Assembly (NCBI GenBank): GCA_027485695.1 | Contig: JAIXQO010000001.1 | Span: 124,001 to 188,000 of the forward strand | Source of the DNA: Pseudomonadota bacterium | GTDB taxonomy: Bacteria > Bdellovibrionota > UBA1018 | Direction of reading: 5' to 3' | Length of the DNA: 64,000 bases | Part shown: positions 1 through 10,669 of the stretch, one piece after another | How the letters are laid out: every line of letters starts with the position of its first letter | How positions within the stretch are numbered: position 1 is the stretch's first letter | Position numbers and translations under genes: made by a program | The notes under the pieces: model-generated | What the model was told of the DNA's origin: nothing | What the model saw: only the letters and a program-made list of their open reading frames with translations | Database searches by the model: none

Positions 1-8
1 TTGAGATC

Positions 9-48
9 AAACCGCGGAAATGGGATGAAGCGCCCGCTTCCGCGGTTT
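9..48. terminator. Hairpin of an upstream transcription unit
   Basis: An 11-bp perfect stem (9-19 with 38-48, AAACCGCGGAA and its complement) encloses a loop that can extend the stem through GGG/CCC. An A/T-rich stretch follows. It probably ends a gene lying left of the window. The T-run is short, so the efficiency is uncertain. Confidence 0.6.
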
Positions 49-75
49 CATTAAAATCTATTTACTTCTGGATAT

Positions 76-95
76 CCAAGTTTGATCAAACTGGG
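76..95. promoter_or_regulatory. Palindrome upstream of katG
   Basis: A 20-bp near-perfect palindrome centred on TTTGATCAAA (inner 14 bp perfect, one mismatched pair further out) lies about 180 bp before the katG start. It looks like a dimeric regulator site. It does not match a PerR or Fur consensus by eye. That it controls katG is inference from position only. Confidence 0.35.
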
Positions 96-205
96 GAATG
101 ATAGGCTCGCCTTATTCACTCATAGAAAATATCTCTTTTACGAATGCACTCAGGTTGTTCAGACTAGCATCTAGTCCAAACTTCGTGATCCCTGTGCCGC
201 TCTGA

Positions 206-2491
<2,286 letters not shown>

Positions 2492-2508
2492 TTCCAATAG
2501 TCGAAAAA

Positions 2509-2545
2509 GAAAAAGGCTGCATCCCGATCGGGTGCGGCCTTTTTC
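2509..2545. terminator. Bidirectional terminator between katG and the chemoreceptor gene
   Basis: The stem AAAAAGGCTGCA pairs with TGCGGCCTTTTT (one G-T pair) around an inner CCC-GATC-GGG hairpin. T-runs on both strands let it serve the convergent katG and chemoreceptor genes. Confidence 0.85.
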
Positions 2546-2559
2546 TTTTTTAATACGGA

Positions 2560-4203
2560 CTAGGCCGCTTTGGCGTGATCCGAAGGAGCCTTCTTGTGAT
2601 TGCCTCGCGTCGGAATCGTGGTCACATTCGCGAGTTCTTCTTTTTTCATACCGATGATTTTTGACAATCGGTCCAACTCATCAGAAAGAATTTTAATCTG
2701 CGAATTCAGCGTCTGCGCATCGACGGATGTCTTGCTGGAGACGGCACTCACGGAGGAGGCTCCGGCATCGATTTCGACAATCGCTTTGTTGATCTCCTGA
2801 ATCCCGTTCGTTTGTTCTTTACTGGCCGTCGTGATCTCCGAAATGACGTCAGCCAAGGTGATGGCGTTGCCGACGATCGACTCCAGGATTTCACTGCACG
2901 AATTCGCGGTCGAAGCACCTGCGGTAATATTTTCTTTTGCTTCGCTCACGACTAATTCGGTCTTTTCTTTGGCAGAGGCTGCGATCTCCTGAACCTTTTT
3001 GGTACTGATATCTAAGAGATCGGAAATTTCCTTAGCTGCCGATCCAGACATGGTGGCTAGATTTCCCACCTCTTCGGCGACGACCGCGAAACCTTTGCCA
3101 TGCTCGCCGGCGCGCGCCGCTTCGACAGAGGCATTGAACGATAACAGCTTGGTCTGGAAAACGATCTCATTGATGACTCTCGTTTTGCTGCCAATCTCTT
3201 GGATGACTTTTACAATCTCCATCATTTCCTGTTGGGATTGCGCGACCTGAGCTGCGATACGTTCGTTGCTCTGTTCTATGGCGGTCATTGAGTTTCGAAC
3301 GTCGTCCATGGACGTCTTGCCTCGCTCCGCTGAGGATCTACTCTGGATGGCGATTTCCTGGCAGCGTTCGGCGTTCTCGGCGTTTTTCTGGGTCATGGAA
3401 CTTGTTTCCTCCAGAGCTGAGGAGGTCTCTTGAACAGCAGCGGCTTGTTGAGTGGCGCCAGCAGATAGATCCGTGCTGGATACCGTTAGATTGTTGCTCA
3501 CTTCGGTCACGGATTCCGTGCCCTGACGAATGGCGTTGACCGCCGAGCGGATTGCATTCATGAGGGTGCGAACCGAGATCATCGAGTAGATCGCAAGGCC
3601 CAAGCCAATCAAGATACCGATCACAGACATCCAGAGAACCTGCTGCTTGGATGTCTTGGATACGTATTGTGCCTGATCCGACCATTTTTTTCCGTTTTCC
3701 TTATGGAACTCAATCAAGCCAGTAACCCGTATCAGCATCTCGGCAGCAATGATCGGGCAGTCATTCAAAAAGATGCCCAGCATCTCTTCTTGGTCTTTCA
3801 TCTCACCTGCGGCATAGAGCGCCAATACTCGCTCACCGAGTTTCTTAAATTCCGTCCATTTTTCGTGGACGGGTTTGTAGAGGACTTCCTCGCCATCGAT
3901 AAATTCTCGAGCGACGTAAGCTTTTTCTGCCGCTTCAAATTCAGCAATGCCTTCTAAGACGCCTTTTACTGCGATGTCCGCTTTTTCTCGAGTGATACCC
4001 TTGAGGCCGAGTGTTCTCAGCTCGATCCGAACTTTTCGGAATGCGAGGAACATTTCCTCGGAATCTTGGATGTTGGGTAGTGTTTCGTTCGCGATCCTCG
4101 AGTATTGGTTCACCGTTCCGTTTAACGCGTTGTACGAGATGAGACCTAACGCTCCGATGGCCAAAGAAAGCACGATAGAAGGCAAAAGTAGCTTGATGTT
4201 CAT
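2560..4203 (-). CDS. Methyl-accepting chemotaxis protein
   Basis: Transmembrane chemoreceptor of 547 residues that would signal to CheW/CheA. It has an N-terminal membrane segment (about residues 7-25), a helical periplasmic sensor of about 160 residues (four-helix-bundle type) and a second membrane segment (about 190-212). A long coiled-coil signalling domain follows. The conserved cytoplasmic hairpin is recognisable as [18 protein letters not shown] followed by [11 protein letters not shown]. The QTNLLALNA consensus is changed to QTKLLSFNA. There is no C-terminal CheR-tethering pentapeptide; the protein ends in a basic, Ala-rich tail. No che genes lie nearby, so it is an orphan receptor and its ligand cannot be read from the sequence. 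Confidence 0.93.
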   Translation of the reverse strand: MNIKLLLPSIVLSLAIGALGLISYNALNGTVNQYSRIANETLPNIQDSEEMFLAFRKVRIELRTLGLKGITREKADIAVKGVLEGIAEFEAAEKAYVAREFIDGEEVLYKPVHEKWTEFKKLGERVLALYAAGEMKDQEEMLGIFLNDCPIIAAEMLIRVTGLIEFHKENGKKWSDQAQYVSKTSKQQVLWMSVIGILIGLGLAIYSMISVRTLMNAIRSAVNAIRQGTESVTEVSNNLTVSSTDLSAGATQQAAAVQETSSALEETSSMTQKNAENAERCQEIAIQSRSSAERGKTSMDDVRNSMTAIEQSNERIAAQVAQSQQEMMEIVKVIQEIGSKTRVINEIVFQTKLLSFNASVEAARAGEHGKGFAVVAEEVGNLATMSGSAAKEISDLLDISTKKVQEIAASAKEKTELVVSEAKENITAGASTANSCSEILESIVGNAITLADVISEITTASKEQTNGIQEINKAIVEIDAGASSVSAVSSKTSVDAQTLNSQIKILSDELDRLSKIIGMKKEELANVTTIPTRGNHKKAPSDHAKAA

Positions 4204-4447
4204 GTCCGCTCCTACACCTCTTTTCGTTTATACCCCCCAAAATAATTAGAGTTTATTGATGTAACATTAGAAGTTCACAATGGTATCAATTTTGTAAAAA
4301 CTTAGAACTGATTTAATTTACGACGTCAAATATACAACATATATAACTAATATTTATCAAATAATAGGAGTGATACTTCTCTTTCTTGCGCCTTCGAGAG
4401 TGGTAGGACACCTGGGCTAAATTGAACTCTGGTAGTCTTCTTTTAAG

Positions 4448-5488
4448 ATGACCCCGAAAATTGCCATCCTGTATCAAGCGAATCCTTCTCCTTCGGTAGG
4501 GCATTCCCAAAAACCTATGAAGTCTGGCGGATATAGGGACAGCGGAGCGGATATCGGTTTCGCGCTCCGGGGAAATCTCGTCCCACTTATGACACCTCGT
4601 ACTATGCCGTCGCCAACCGATGAACTGGACTGGGTGTTTCCTGATAGCGAAGACGGAATCCACACTGCTTTCGAAGCGGGTGCGCAGGTATTTTGGCTCA
4701 ATACGATACTCTACGACGGGCACCCAATCGAAAAATGGTTTGGTCGCGGACTCGAGTTCATTGGTCAGACACCGCACGCAACTCAACTCGCAGATGACAA
4801 ATTTTCGACTAACTGGGAGCTTCGGAACGCAGGCCTGGCAGTCGCCGCATCGATTCTCTTTTCAAAAGGATCCCCAAATCCATACACATATCCCCTTGTT
4901 CTAAAACCCGTCCGTGGCCGAGGGAGTCAAGGCGTTGTCGTTGTTCGATCAGAATCTGAACTCATTGAGCGTTTTGAAGCATTGGCTGCCAGTGGTCTCT
5001 ATGGATCGGAATTCATCTTGGAAGAGATGCTTCCGGGTAGAGAAATCACCATCACCGTGATGCCTCCTGGCCATTACAAAATCGGCGGGGCCCTCGTGAA
5101 TCAAGAATCTTTCTGGGCGCTTCCGCCCGTACTGAGATTTCATCACCAAGATGATGTCGCTCCTTACAACGGCATTGTCGCCGTGTCCGAAAACAGTCGA
5201 GCCCTGAGTGATGATGAGATAAAGGATCCGGAGGTGCAAAAAATCACTCGCGCCTGCGAGTTCGCCGCAAGTTTAGTAGATGCTCGAGCACCGATCCGGA
5301 TTGATTGTCGGCAAACCTTAGGTGGGACGTACAAGATTTTCGATCTCAACATGAAACCGAATATGACCGGCGCCGGTCGTCCCGGCCGAGAGAAGCAAGA
5401 TAGCCTCAGCGCCATCGCCGCCCGTGCGATCGGATGGTCCTACTCGGATTTGTTGATGGCGATTTTTAATCGTCGTTGGAAAGCGTGA
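4448..5488 (+). CDS. ATP-grasp ligase, D-Ala-D-Ala-ligase-like
   Basis: A 346-residue ATP-grasp protein. The central part carries the nucleotide-binding signature (YPLVLKPVRGRGSQGVVVV, roughly residues 150-170) and the acidic EEMLPGREITI segment. The C-terminal metal and substrate loop is IFDLNMKPNMTGAGRPG. It resembles the E-x-N-x-x-P-G-x-T loop of D-alanine:D-alanine ligases, with Asp for Glu. The family joins a carboxylate to an amine using ATP. Exact substrates are unknown, and it is not an ordinary Ddl because the N-terminal domain diverges. It lies 122 bp upstream of frmA on the same strand with no obvious terminator between, so it may belong to that unit. The Shine-Dalgarno sequence is weak. 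Confidence 0.8.
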   Translation: MTPKIAILYQANPSPSVGHSQKPMKSGGYRDSGADIGFALRGNLVPLMTPRTMPSPTDELDWVFPDSEDGIHTAFEAGAQVFWLNTILYDGHPIEKWFGRGLEFIGQTPHATQLADDKFSTNWELRNAGLAVAASILFSKGSPNPYTYPLVLKPVRGRGSQGVVVVRSESELIERFEALAASGLYGSEFILEEMLPGREITITVMPPGHYKIGGALVNQESFWALPPVLRFHHQDDVAPYNGIVAVSENSRALSDDEIKDPEVQKITRACEFAASLVDARAPIRIDCRQTLGGTYKIFDLNMKPNMTGAGRPGREKQDSLSAIAARAIGWSYSDLLMAIFNRRWKA

Positions 5489-5610
5489 GCTAACGGAGAT
5501 CGGCTCCGCGAAGAGTTTCATATTTCGCCCCGTCATCAAAAAAGCTACGATCAAACCCTCAGTCAAACTCGCATTCTATCGTCCACCCCTCTTCGAAAAG
5601 TGAGTCATTC

Positions 5611-6726
5611 ATGAAAACGATCGCCGCTGTCGCCTGGGAACCAAAAAAACCGCTCACGATCGAGGAGATCGAAATCGAAGGGCCAAAAGCAGGTGAGGTG
5701 CTCGTTCGCATGGTTGCAACTGGCGTTTGTCACACCGATGCGTTCACGCTTTCGGGCGAAGACCCCGAAGGTATTTTTCCTTCGGTGCTGGGACACGAAG
5801 GTGGCGGTATCGTCGAAGAAGTGGGGCCTGGAGTAACCTCGGTAAAAGTTGGCGACAAAGTCATCCCTCTCTACACGCCCGAATGCCGTCAGTGCCGAAA
5901 CTGTCTATCGGGTCGAACGAATCTTTGCTCCGCGATCGAAGACACCGAATGGTCAGGCCTCATGCCGGACGGAACAGTTCGCTACTCCAAAAACGGCAAA
6001 AAGATTTACCACTACATGGGATGCTCCACGTTCGCGGAGTATTCCGTCATCCCCGAGATCGCTCTCGCCAAGATCCATCCCGCTGCACCACTTGAAAAGG
6101 TCTGCCTCCTCGGTTGTGGCATCACGACCGGGATCGGAGCAGTTCTCAATACTGCAAAAGTTCGCCCAGGCTCCACGGTTGCGGTTTTTGGCTTAGGCGG
6201 CATCGGCCTCAGCGCCATTCAAGGAGCGGTGATGGCTCAAGCAAGCCGCATCATCGCCGTCGACATCAACGAGGATAAATTCGTTTTGGCTGGTCAATTG
6301 GGGGCGACGGATTTCATCAATCCAAAGAAACACAGCATCCCGATCCAAGAAGTGATCGTCGAGATGACGAATGGCGGAGTGGACTACTCGTTTGAATGCG
6401 TTGGTAACGTGGATCTCATGCGCTCCGCACTTGAGTGCTGTTGCTCGGGCTGGGGAGAGTCGATCATCATCGGTGTCGCCGGTGGTGGAAAGACGATTCA
6501 GACGCGTCCTTTTCAACTGGTCACCGGAAGAACATGGAAGGGCACGGCATTCGGCGGAGTCAAAGGTCGCACTGAGCTCCCGGGATACGTCGACAACTAC
6601 ATGGCCGGCAAAATCGAGATTGATCAAATGATTACTCACACGATGGGTATTCAGGACATCAACCGTGCATTCGATCTCATGCACCAAGGCAAGAGCATCC
6701 GCAGCGTGATTCACTACGGCAAGTAA
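5611..6726 (+). CDS. frmA: S-(hydroxymethyl)glutathione dehydrogenase (class III alcohol dehydrogenase)
   Basis: Zinc- and NAD-dependent oxidation of S-hydroxymethylglutathione to S-formylglutathione, the first enzymatic step of glutathione-dependent formaldehyde removal in the cytoplasm. At 371 residues it has the family length. Catalytic-zinc ligands are Cys40, His62 (GHEGGG) and the Cys in [12 protein letters not shown]. The structural-zinc cluster is [17 protein letters not shown]. The Rossmann glycine motif is GLGGIGLS. The gene is followed 10 bp later by frmB. No FrmR-type repressor is seen in the window. The family also reduces S-nitrosoglutathione, so nitrosative-stress defence is possible too. 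Confidence 0.96.
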   Translation: MKTIAAVAWEPKKPLTIEEIEIEGPKAGEVLVRMVATGVCHTDAFTLSGEDPEGIFPSVLGHEGGGIVEEVGPGVTSVKVGDKVIPLYTPECRQCRNCLSGRTNLCSAIEDTEWSGLMPDGTVRYSKNGKKIYHYMGCSTFAEYSVIPEIALAKIHPAAPLEKVCLLGCGITTGIGAVLNTAKVRPGSTVAVFGLGGIGLSAIQGAVMAQASRIIAVDINEDKFVLAGQLGATDFINPKKHSIPIQEVIVEMTNGGVDYSFECVGNVDLMRSALECCCSGWGESIIIGVAGGGKTIQTRPFQLVTGRTWKGTAFGGVKGRTELPGYVDNYMAGKIEIDQMITHTMGIQDINRAFDLMHQGKSIRSVIHYGK

Positions 6727-6736
6727 GGAACGATTC

Positions 6737-7585
6737 ATGAGTAAAAATTCCCTGGAGTTGACTCGCAGTCATAAACAGTTCGACGGATACACGCGATTCT
6801 ACACGCACCAGTCGGAGACTTGCCGCGCGCCGATGAAATTTTCGGCTTACCTTCCGCCGGAATCGGAGAAACGTAAACTTCCGGTCCTCTATTGGCTGTC
6901 GGGCCTTACCTGTAGCGAAGAGATTTTTATGACCGAGGCGCATGCACAGGCCATGGCAAAAAAATACGGCGTCATCCTGGTCGTTCCCGATACGAGTCCG
7001 CGTGACACCGGAATCCCAGGCGAAGATGACCGCTATGATCTCGGTTCCGGCGCCGGTTTCTATGTCGACGCAACCGAATCGAAATGGTCGAAGCATTACC
7101 AAATGGATTCGTACGTCACGAAAGAACTACGCGAACTGGCCGAAAGCGTCCTTCCGATCGACTCCTCTAAACGCGGGATTTTCGGTCACTCCATGGGCGG
7201 TCACGGCGCACTCGTGCTCGGACTCAGGAATCCGGAACTCTACCGATCTATTTCCGCATTCGCGCCGATTTGCGCACCATCGAACGCGCCCTGGGGCGAA
7301 CTCGCATTCACCGAGTATCTGGGAAATGACCCTTCCCAGTGGGCCCAGTACGACGCAAGTTTTCTCATCCAAAAAGCCCAAATCAAAACTCCCATCCTCA
7401 TCGATCAGGGTCTAGACGACGAGTTCCTGGCTGAGCAACTTGGCACCGATCAGTTCGAAAAAATTCTCTCCACGATCAACTACCCCGTCACACTTCGTCG
7501 ACAAGCGGGCTACGATCACAGCTACTATTTCATCTCGACCTTCATTGAGGATCACATCAAGTTCCATGCGGAGTTGTTGCGGTAG
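6737..7585 (+). CDS. frmB: S-formylglutathione hydrolase
   Basis: Esterase-D-family alpha/beta hydrolase (282 residues) that hydrolyses S-formylglutathione to formate and glutathione, completing the pathway begun by FrmA. The nucleophile elbow is GHSMGGHGAL. The catalytic Asp and His are plausibly in DQGLDDEF and the GYDHSYYFI segment near the end. The N-terminal LYWLSGLTCSEE is diagnostic of this family. It lies 10 bp downstream of frmA, so the two are co-transcribed, and a strong hairpin follows. Confidence 0.96.
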   Translation: MSKNSLELTRSHKQFDGYTRFYTHQSETCRAPMKFSAYLPPESEKRKLPVLYWLSGLTCSEEIFMTEAHAQAMAKKYGVILVVPDTSPRDTGIPGEDDRYDLGSGAGFYVDATESKWSKHYQMDSYVTKELRELAESVLPIDSSKRGIFGHSMGGHGALVLGLRNPELYRSISAFAPICAPSNAPWGELAFTEYLGNDPSQWAQYDASFLIQKAQIKTPILIDQGLDDEFLAEQLGTDQFEKILSTINYPVTLRRQAGYDHSYYFISTFIEDHIKFHAELLR

Positions 7586-7626
7586 TTCGTTCTCGTTCGG
7601 GTGAGATCTTTCAGTACTCAGTTTGC

Positions 7627-7664
7627 AAAACGGCCGCTACCTAGATAGAGGCAGCGGCCGTTTT
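7627..7664. terminator. Bidirectional terminator after frmAB
   Basis: A 12-bp perfect stem (7627-7638 with 7653-7664, AAAACGGCCGCT) has T-runs on both strands. It lies between the frmB stop and the stop of the convergent small secreted-protein gene. Confidence 0.85.
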
Positions 7665-7698
7665 AATGAAACGCTATCGATAATGAATCTTTGAAAGC

Positions 7699-8037
7699 TT
7701 ATTCGTTCGATTCTCCGGAAGACTCTTTCTTCTCTTTTCTCGCCTTTTTCATGCCTTCTCTTTTTTTCTTCATCGAATCGCGAAATTCTTCACGATCAGC
7801 TTTCATTTCTGTTTTGTGCTCTTCGTGTTCTTTGCGGCATTTTTTCATATCTTCTTTGTTTTGTGCCTGAGTCACACAGTTTTTCTCTTCTTGCAAAGAA
7901 GCGATTCTCTTATCCAACATTCCAAGGACATGCGTTTTCATGTCACTGAACATTTCGTTCTTTTCGGATGGTTCTGCACGAGCAGAAATAGAAACAAAAG
8001 AGACGAGTGCCAACAGTAGGACGGGGTATTTTTTCAT
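7699..8037 (-). CDS. Small secreted charged coiled-coil protein
   Basis: A 112-residue protein with a clear signal peptide (cleavage likely after ARA, near residue 21). The mature part is very rich in Lys and Glu and predicted almost entirely helical or coiled-coil. Two cysteines in NCVTQAQNKEDMKKC could form an intramolecular disulfide. A good Shine-Dalgarno (AAAAAGGAAA) precedes the start. I do not recognise a family. The layout is reminiscent of small periplasmic stress proteins of the Spy/CpxP kind, but the LTxxQ motif is absent, so no function is claimed. Confidence 0.75.
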   Translation of the reverse strand: MKKYPVLLLALVSFVSISARAEPSEKNEMFSDMKTHVLGMLDKRIASLQEEKNCVTQAQNKEDMKKCRKEHEEHKTEMKADREEFRDSMKKKREGMKKARKEKKESSGESNE

Positions 8038-8165
8038 ATCTGTTTTTCCTTTTTGGATTATTTAAATAATCTCAGTGATCAAAGACAAATGTCTACAAAA
8101 GATCTATGAGGCCTCTATTGGTCGCGGTAAACATGCGACAAAAATCAGTCGGGCCATAGTTCACT

Positions 8166-8194
8166 CGAGGAGTAGCGCCAAAGGCGCACGACGA
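8166..8194. repeat. 29-bp direct repeat, copy 1
   Basis: This copy runs from CGAGGAGTAGCGCCAAAGG to CGCACGACGA. It is identical to copy 2 at 8288-8316 and contains the inner inverted repeat GCGCC-AAA-GGCGC. The copies lie in a non-coding stretch beside tRNA-Pro. Confidence 0.85.
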
Positions 8195-8240
8195 TTCCCC
8201 GCTCATTCCATGCCCCAAGGGATGACTACGCGAGTGCCGC

Positions 8241-8265
8241 AAAACCTGACTCAATGTCAGGTTTT
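8241..8265. terminator. Perfect hairpin between the direct repeats
   Basis: The stem AAAACCTGAC pairs with GTCAGGTTTT around a 5-base loop TCAAT. It has terminator geometry, but only four T residues and no clear gene to terminate. It may instead be part of the repeat patch. Confidence 0.5.
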
Positions 8266-8287
8266 GAGCAACGCGTGCGTGAGAGTT

Positions 8288-8316
8288 CGAGGAGTAGCGC
8301 CAAAGGCGCACGACGA
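8288..8316. repeat. 29-bp direct repeat, copy 2
   Basis: Identical to 8166-8194, 122 bp apart centre to centre, with the same internal GCGCC/GGCGC hairpin. The gene-free stretch 8038-8401 holds these two repeats, the hairpin between them and the tRNA terminator. Nothing coding was found there. Confidence 0.85.
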
Positions 8317-8354
8317 GAAGCTCGGAACGCATTCGAATCCAGGCTCGCGGCTAT

Positions 8355-8400
8355 TAAAAAAATAGGGGACGGACCTAAAAGGTCTGTCCCCTATTTTTTA
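8355..8400. terminator. Strong symmetric terminator next to tRNA-Pro
   Basis: A 20-bp inverted repeat (TAAAAAAATAGGGGACGGACC with its near-complement) encloses a TAAAA loop. Six or more T residues follow the stem on each strand. It lies directly downstream of the minus-strand tRNA-Pro. Confidence 0.85.
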
Positions 8401-8401
8401 A

Positions 8402-8479
8402 TGGTCGGGATGACTGGATTCGAACCAGCGACCCCTTGCACCCCATGCAAGTGCGCTAGCCAGGCTGCGCTACATCCCG
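8402..8479 (-). tRNA. tRNA-Pro (anticodon GGG)
   Basis: On the minus strand the acceptor stem CGGGATG pairs with CATCCCG, followed by discriminator A and an encoded CCA (8402-8404). The D-arm reads TAGCGCAGCCTGGCTAGCGCA. The anticodon arm CTTGC-ATGGGGT-GCAAG places GGG at 8442-8444. The T-arm contains GGTTCGAATCC. It decodes CCC/CCU proline codons. Length is 78 nt including CCA. Confidence 0.95.
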
Positions 8480-8528
8480 ACAGTAATAGAATTATCCAAA
8501 CGACCCTTTGATTTCAACTCGGAATTGG

Positions 8529-9176
8529 TCAGTCGAGAACGTAATCGATCGGAATCTCAACAGAAAGCGACGATTCCATGATCGCTGACGGAAACTCTCG
8601 ATAACGCGCAAGCTCCTGGACTAACGCGAGCGCGGCCGAATTCAGTCGTTCGTAACCGGACGATTTCAATACGGTTACGTTTGAGAACTGCCCATCACGC
8701 GCAATTTGAAAACGAATGAGCACTCGCCCCGACTCGGCCATCCGTCGCGACAACGGGGGGTATTTTTTCCGTGCCTCGAGCGTCGTTCGAAGATCCGAGA
8801 GGTAGCGATCACGTGCTCCGATCCTCACACCATCAGCAGTTCCGAGTTCACCTTGGAGAGACGTACCCTCTACTGCACCAAAACCACCCGTAGAATTCGA
8901 GCGGAGATCGGGTTGCGATCCAACTGTTTTCGGAGCGGTCAGTGCAAAAGGGTCTCGGACCCGCGTGATTGAATCGTTTGAAATTCTTGGTTTCGCTACA
9001 GGTGATGAACTCCGGACACTGGCCCGTCCGATTACTTCGACAAAAGTCGGATCACCGAAACGATCCACACCCCATGGGCGCAACGGTGCCCGCAACTGAA
9101 ACACTAAAAAGAGTGCCAGAAATAGAGCGTGAATACCCAAGGAAGACGCCCAAGGCGCAAGTCTGACAGATTCCAT
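8529..9176 (-). CDS. TonB-family energy transducer
   Basis: A 215-residue protein with one N-terminal membrane anchor (about residues 10-30), a Ser/Arg-rich periplasmic linker and a C-terminal TonB domain (about residues 125-215). The typical KYPPLSRRMAESGRVLIRF start of that domain is present. It would transmit proton-motive force from ExbB/ExbD to outer-membrane receptors. The long Pro-rich spacer of classical TonB is missing. exbB/exbD are not in the window. The gene is divergent from the siderophore locus and shares its control region, so it probably powers the receptor at 17638-19734. Confidence 0.85.
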   Translation of the reverse strand: MESVRLAPWASSLGIHALFLALFLVFQLRAPLRPWGVDRFGDPTFVEVIGRASVRSSSPVAKPRISNDSITRVRDPFALTAPKTVGSQPDLRSNSTGGFGAVEGTSLQGELGTADGVRIGARDRYLSDLRTTLEARKKYPPLSRRMAESGRVLIRFQIARDGQFSNVTVLKSSGYERLNSAALALVQELARYREFPSAIMESSLSVEIPIDYVLD

Positions 9177-9281
9177 CGATTCGTTTCACTTTTGAGCCGG
9201 CGAGATCGCGCGCGAATACGCCTGAAAAACTCGGTTTTGTATCCACCTTTTACGTGCGCACAAAACCGCTTGTCTACTTAC

Positions 9282-9304
9282 AAAATGATATTGAATCTCA
9301 TTTT
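9282..9304. promoter_or_regulatory. Candidate Fur box
   Basis: AAAATGA and TCATTTT form a perfect inverted repeat with a 9-bp spacer. The core TGATATT-G-AATCTCA matches 11 of 14 positions of the 7-1-7 Fur consensus. It lies between tonB and the siderophore operon, 46 bp before the PepSY gene start, which fits iron repression of both. A possible -10 (TATACT, 9331-9336) lies just downstream. Fur binding is inferred, not shown. Confidence 0.6.
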
Positions 9305-9349
9305 TAATTCAAGCATAAAGCACTCGCCACTATACTCGAGTCACCCGAT

Positions 9350-10669
9350 ATGAAATCGATCGTTTTTAAGCGCTTATACCAAGCTCATCTCTACGGCGGC
9401 CTCTTTGTGGCTCTGCACCTGGTCGTCTTGATTCTGACCGGAAGCGTTCTCCTTTTTCGTGGTGAACTCGAAACCGACCGCCCCTTACTGACCACCCAAG
9501 AACTGACTCCATGGACGGGCGAGACGCTCGACCGTATTCTTACGGACGCAATCACGCGATTCCCAGGCGAAAGGCCCCTCGCGATATTCCCGGATGAGAG
9601 CGACAACCGACTCATCCAGGTTCGTCTAGGCAAAGAGAACTCCAAGAAATTCCGCGGCGCTCGCAAACTCCTTTATAGCGGCAAAACCGCACTCCCGATT
9701 GAGGCGCCACAAAACGATGACGGATTCTTCGGAACGCTCCTGGTACTTCATCGCGAACTGTTTTTAGGAACGTACGGGAAACTCTACGTTGGATTCGTCG
9801 GTCTCATTCTCGTATTCGTCTTGCTCTCCGGGTTTTTCATCTACGGCAATTTTATGCGAGGTAAATCATTCGGTGAGATTCGAGACCCACGCTCCACTCG
9901 CGCCTACTCAGACGCGCACCGATTCATTGGTGCCTGTGCGTTTGCATGGCTCCTCCTCGTCTCGATGACAGGAGTGCTCCTCTCATTTAATGGTCCCCTC
10001 TTGAAAATTTACCAGGCAGGCGAACTGAAATCCCTCTCTCAAGAGTACGCGAACGTTTCAACGCAAGCTGCGTTACCAAAACTTGCCACTGTGGTAGAAA
10101 CCGCGCAGCGACTTAAGCCCCATGATCGCCTCACCTACATCGCATTTCCTGATACGGAATTTTCTATCCCAAGCCATTTCCTCATTCTCATGAATGGCAC
10201 GACAGCGTTCACATCTAAACTCAGTGAACTCCTCGTGGTCGATCGCGAAACGGGTACAGAGGCGCAAGCTCGCCAACTACCGATTTATCTAAAACTGGCA
10301 CTGATCTCGGAACCGCTCCATTTTGGGAACTACGGTGGGATGGTACTGAAGTTGGTCTGGCTCGCGTTCTCTCTGCTTTCGATGGCGTTGACCGCAAGCG
10401 GAGTTGCGGCGTTCATTTTGAAAAAAACCCGCAAGCCCGCCGATCCGGTACACAAATCGACCCCATTCACACCATTTCAAAGCCGAGCGATGGACCGTGT
10501 GAAACGATACTTCCCGGCGATCGTCCTCGGCCTAGGTGCGATCGGTATTGTGCTCACGCTAGTCTCGGATGGATGGATCGGTTGGATCGGCGCAGCCACT
10601 GTAGCGCTACCACTCGTTTTTGTGATCGGCTCACTTCGAGCAGCGATCAAGCGGAGGGGTTCCTCATGA
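9350..10669 (+). CDS. PepSY-domain membrane protein, probable siderophore-iron reductase
   Basis: A 439-residue PepSY-associated transmembrane protein (iron-regulated membrane protein / PiuB-like). Membrane segments lie near residues 13-36, 140-163, 190-212, 333-357 and two at the C-terminus. Two periplasmic PepSY-like stretches lie between them. Histidines at membrane edges (LYQAHLYGG, LVLHREL, SDAHRFIG, SEPLHFGNYGG) are candidate haem ligands. Members next to siderophore genes are thought to reduce ferric siderophores in or at the inner membrane. It is first in the operon behind the Fur-like box. No good Shine-Dalgarno is seen before the ATG. Its stop overlaps the next start (ATGA). Confidence 0.88.
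   Translation: MKSIVFKRLYQAHLYGGLFVALHLVVLILTGSVLLFRGELETDRPLLTTQELTPWTGETLDRILTDAITRFPGERPLAIFPDESDNRLIQVRLGKENSKKFRGARKLLYSGKTALPIEAPQNDDGFFGTLLVLHRELFLGTYGKLYVGFVGLILVFVLLSGFFIYGNFMRGKSFGEIRDPRSTRAYSDAHRFIGACAFAWLLLVSMTGVLLSFNGPLLKIYQAGELKSLSQEYANVSTQAALPKLATVVETAQRLKPHDRLTYIAFPDTEFSIPSHFLILMNGTTAFTSKLSELLVVDRETGTEAQARQLPIYLKLALISEPLHFGNYGGMVLKLVWLAFSLLSMALTASGVAAFILKKTRKPADPVHKSTPFTPFQSRAMDRVKRYFPAIVLGLGAIGIVLTLVSDGWIGWIGAATVALPLVFVIGSLRAAIKRRGSS

Noticed and set aside
8038-8401. CRISPR array suspected from the direct repeats near tRNA-Pro
   Set aside because: Only two copies of the repeat, no regular spacers and no cas genes nearby.
8254-8511. Plus-strand frame reading GMTGFEPATP across the tRNA region
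   Set aside because: This is the familiar spurious translation of the complement of a tRNA. The strong minus-strand tRNA-Pro and its terminator explain the sequence.
10573-10665. Longer start for the MFS exporter
   Set aside because: It would overlap the PepSY gene by about 100 bp. The ATG at 10666 gives the ATGA coupling seen throughout the operon and a natural membrane-protein N-terminus.
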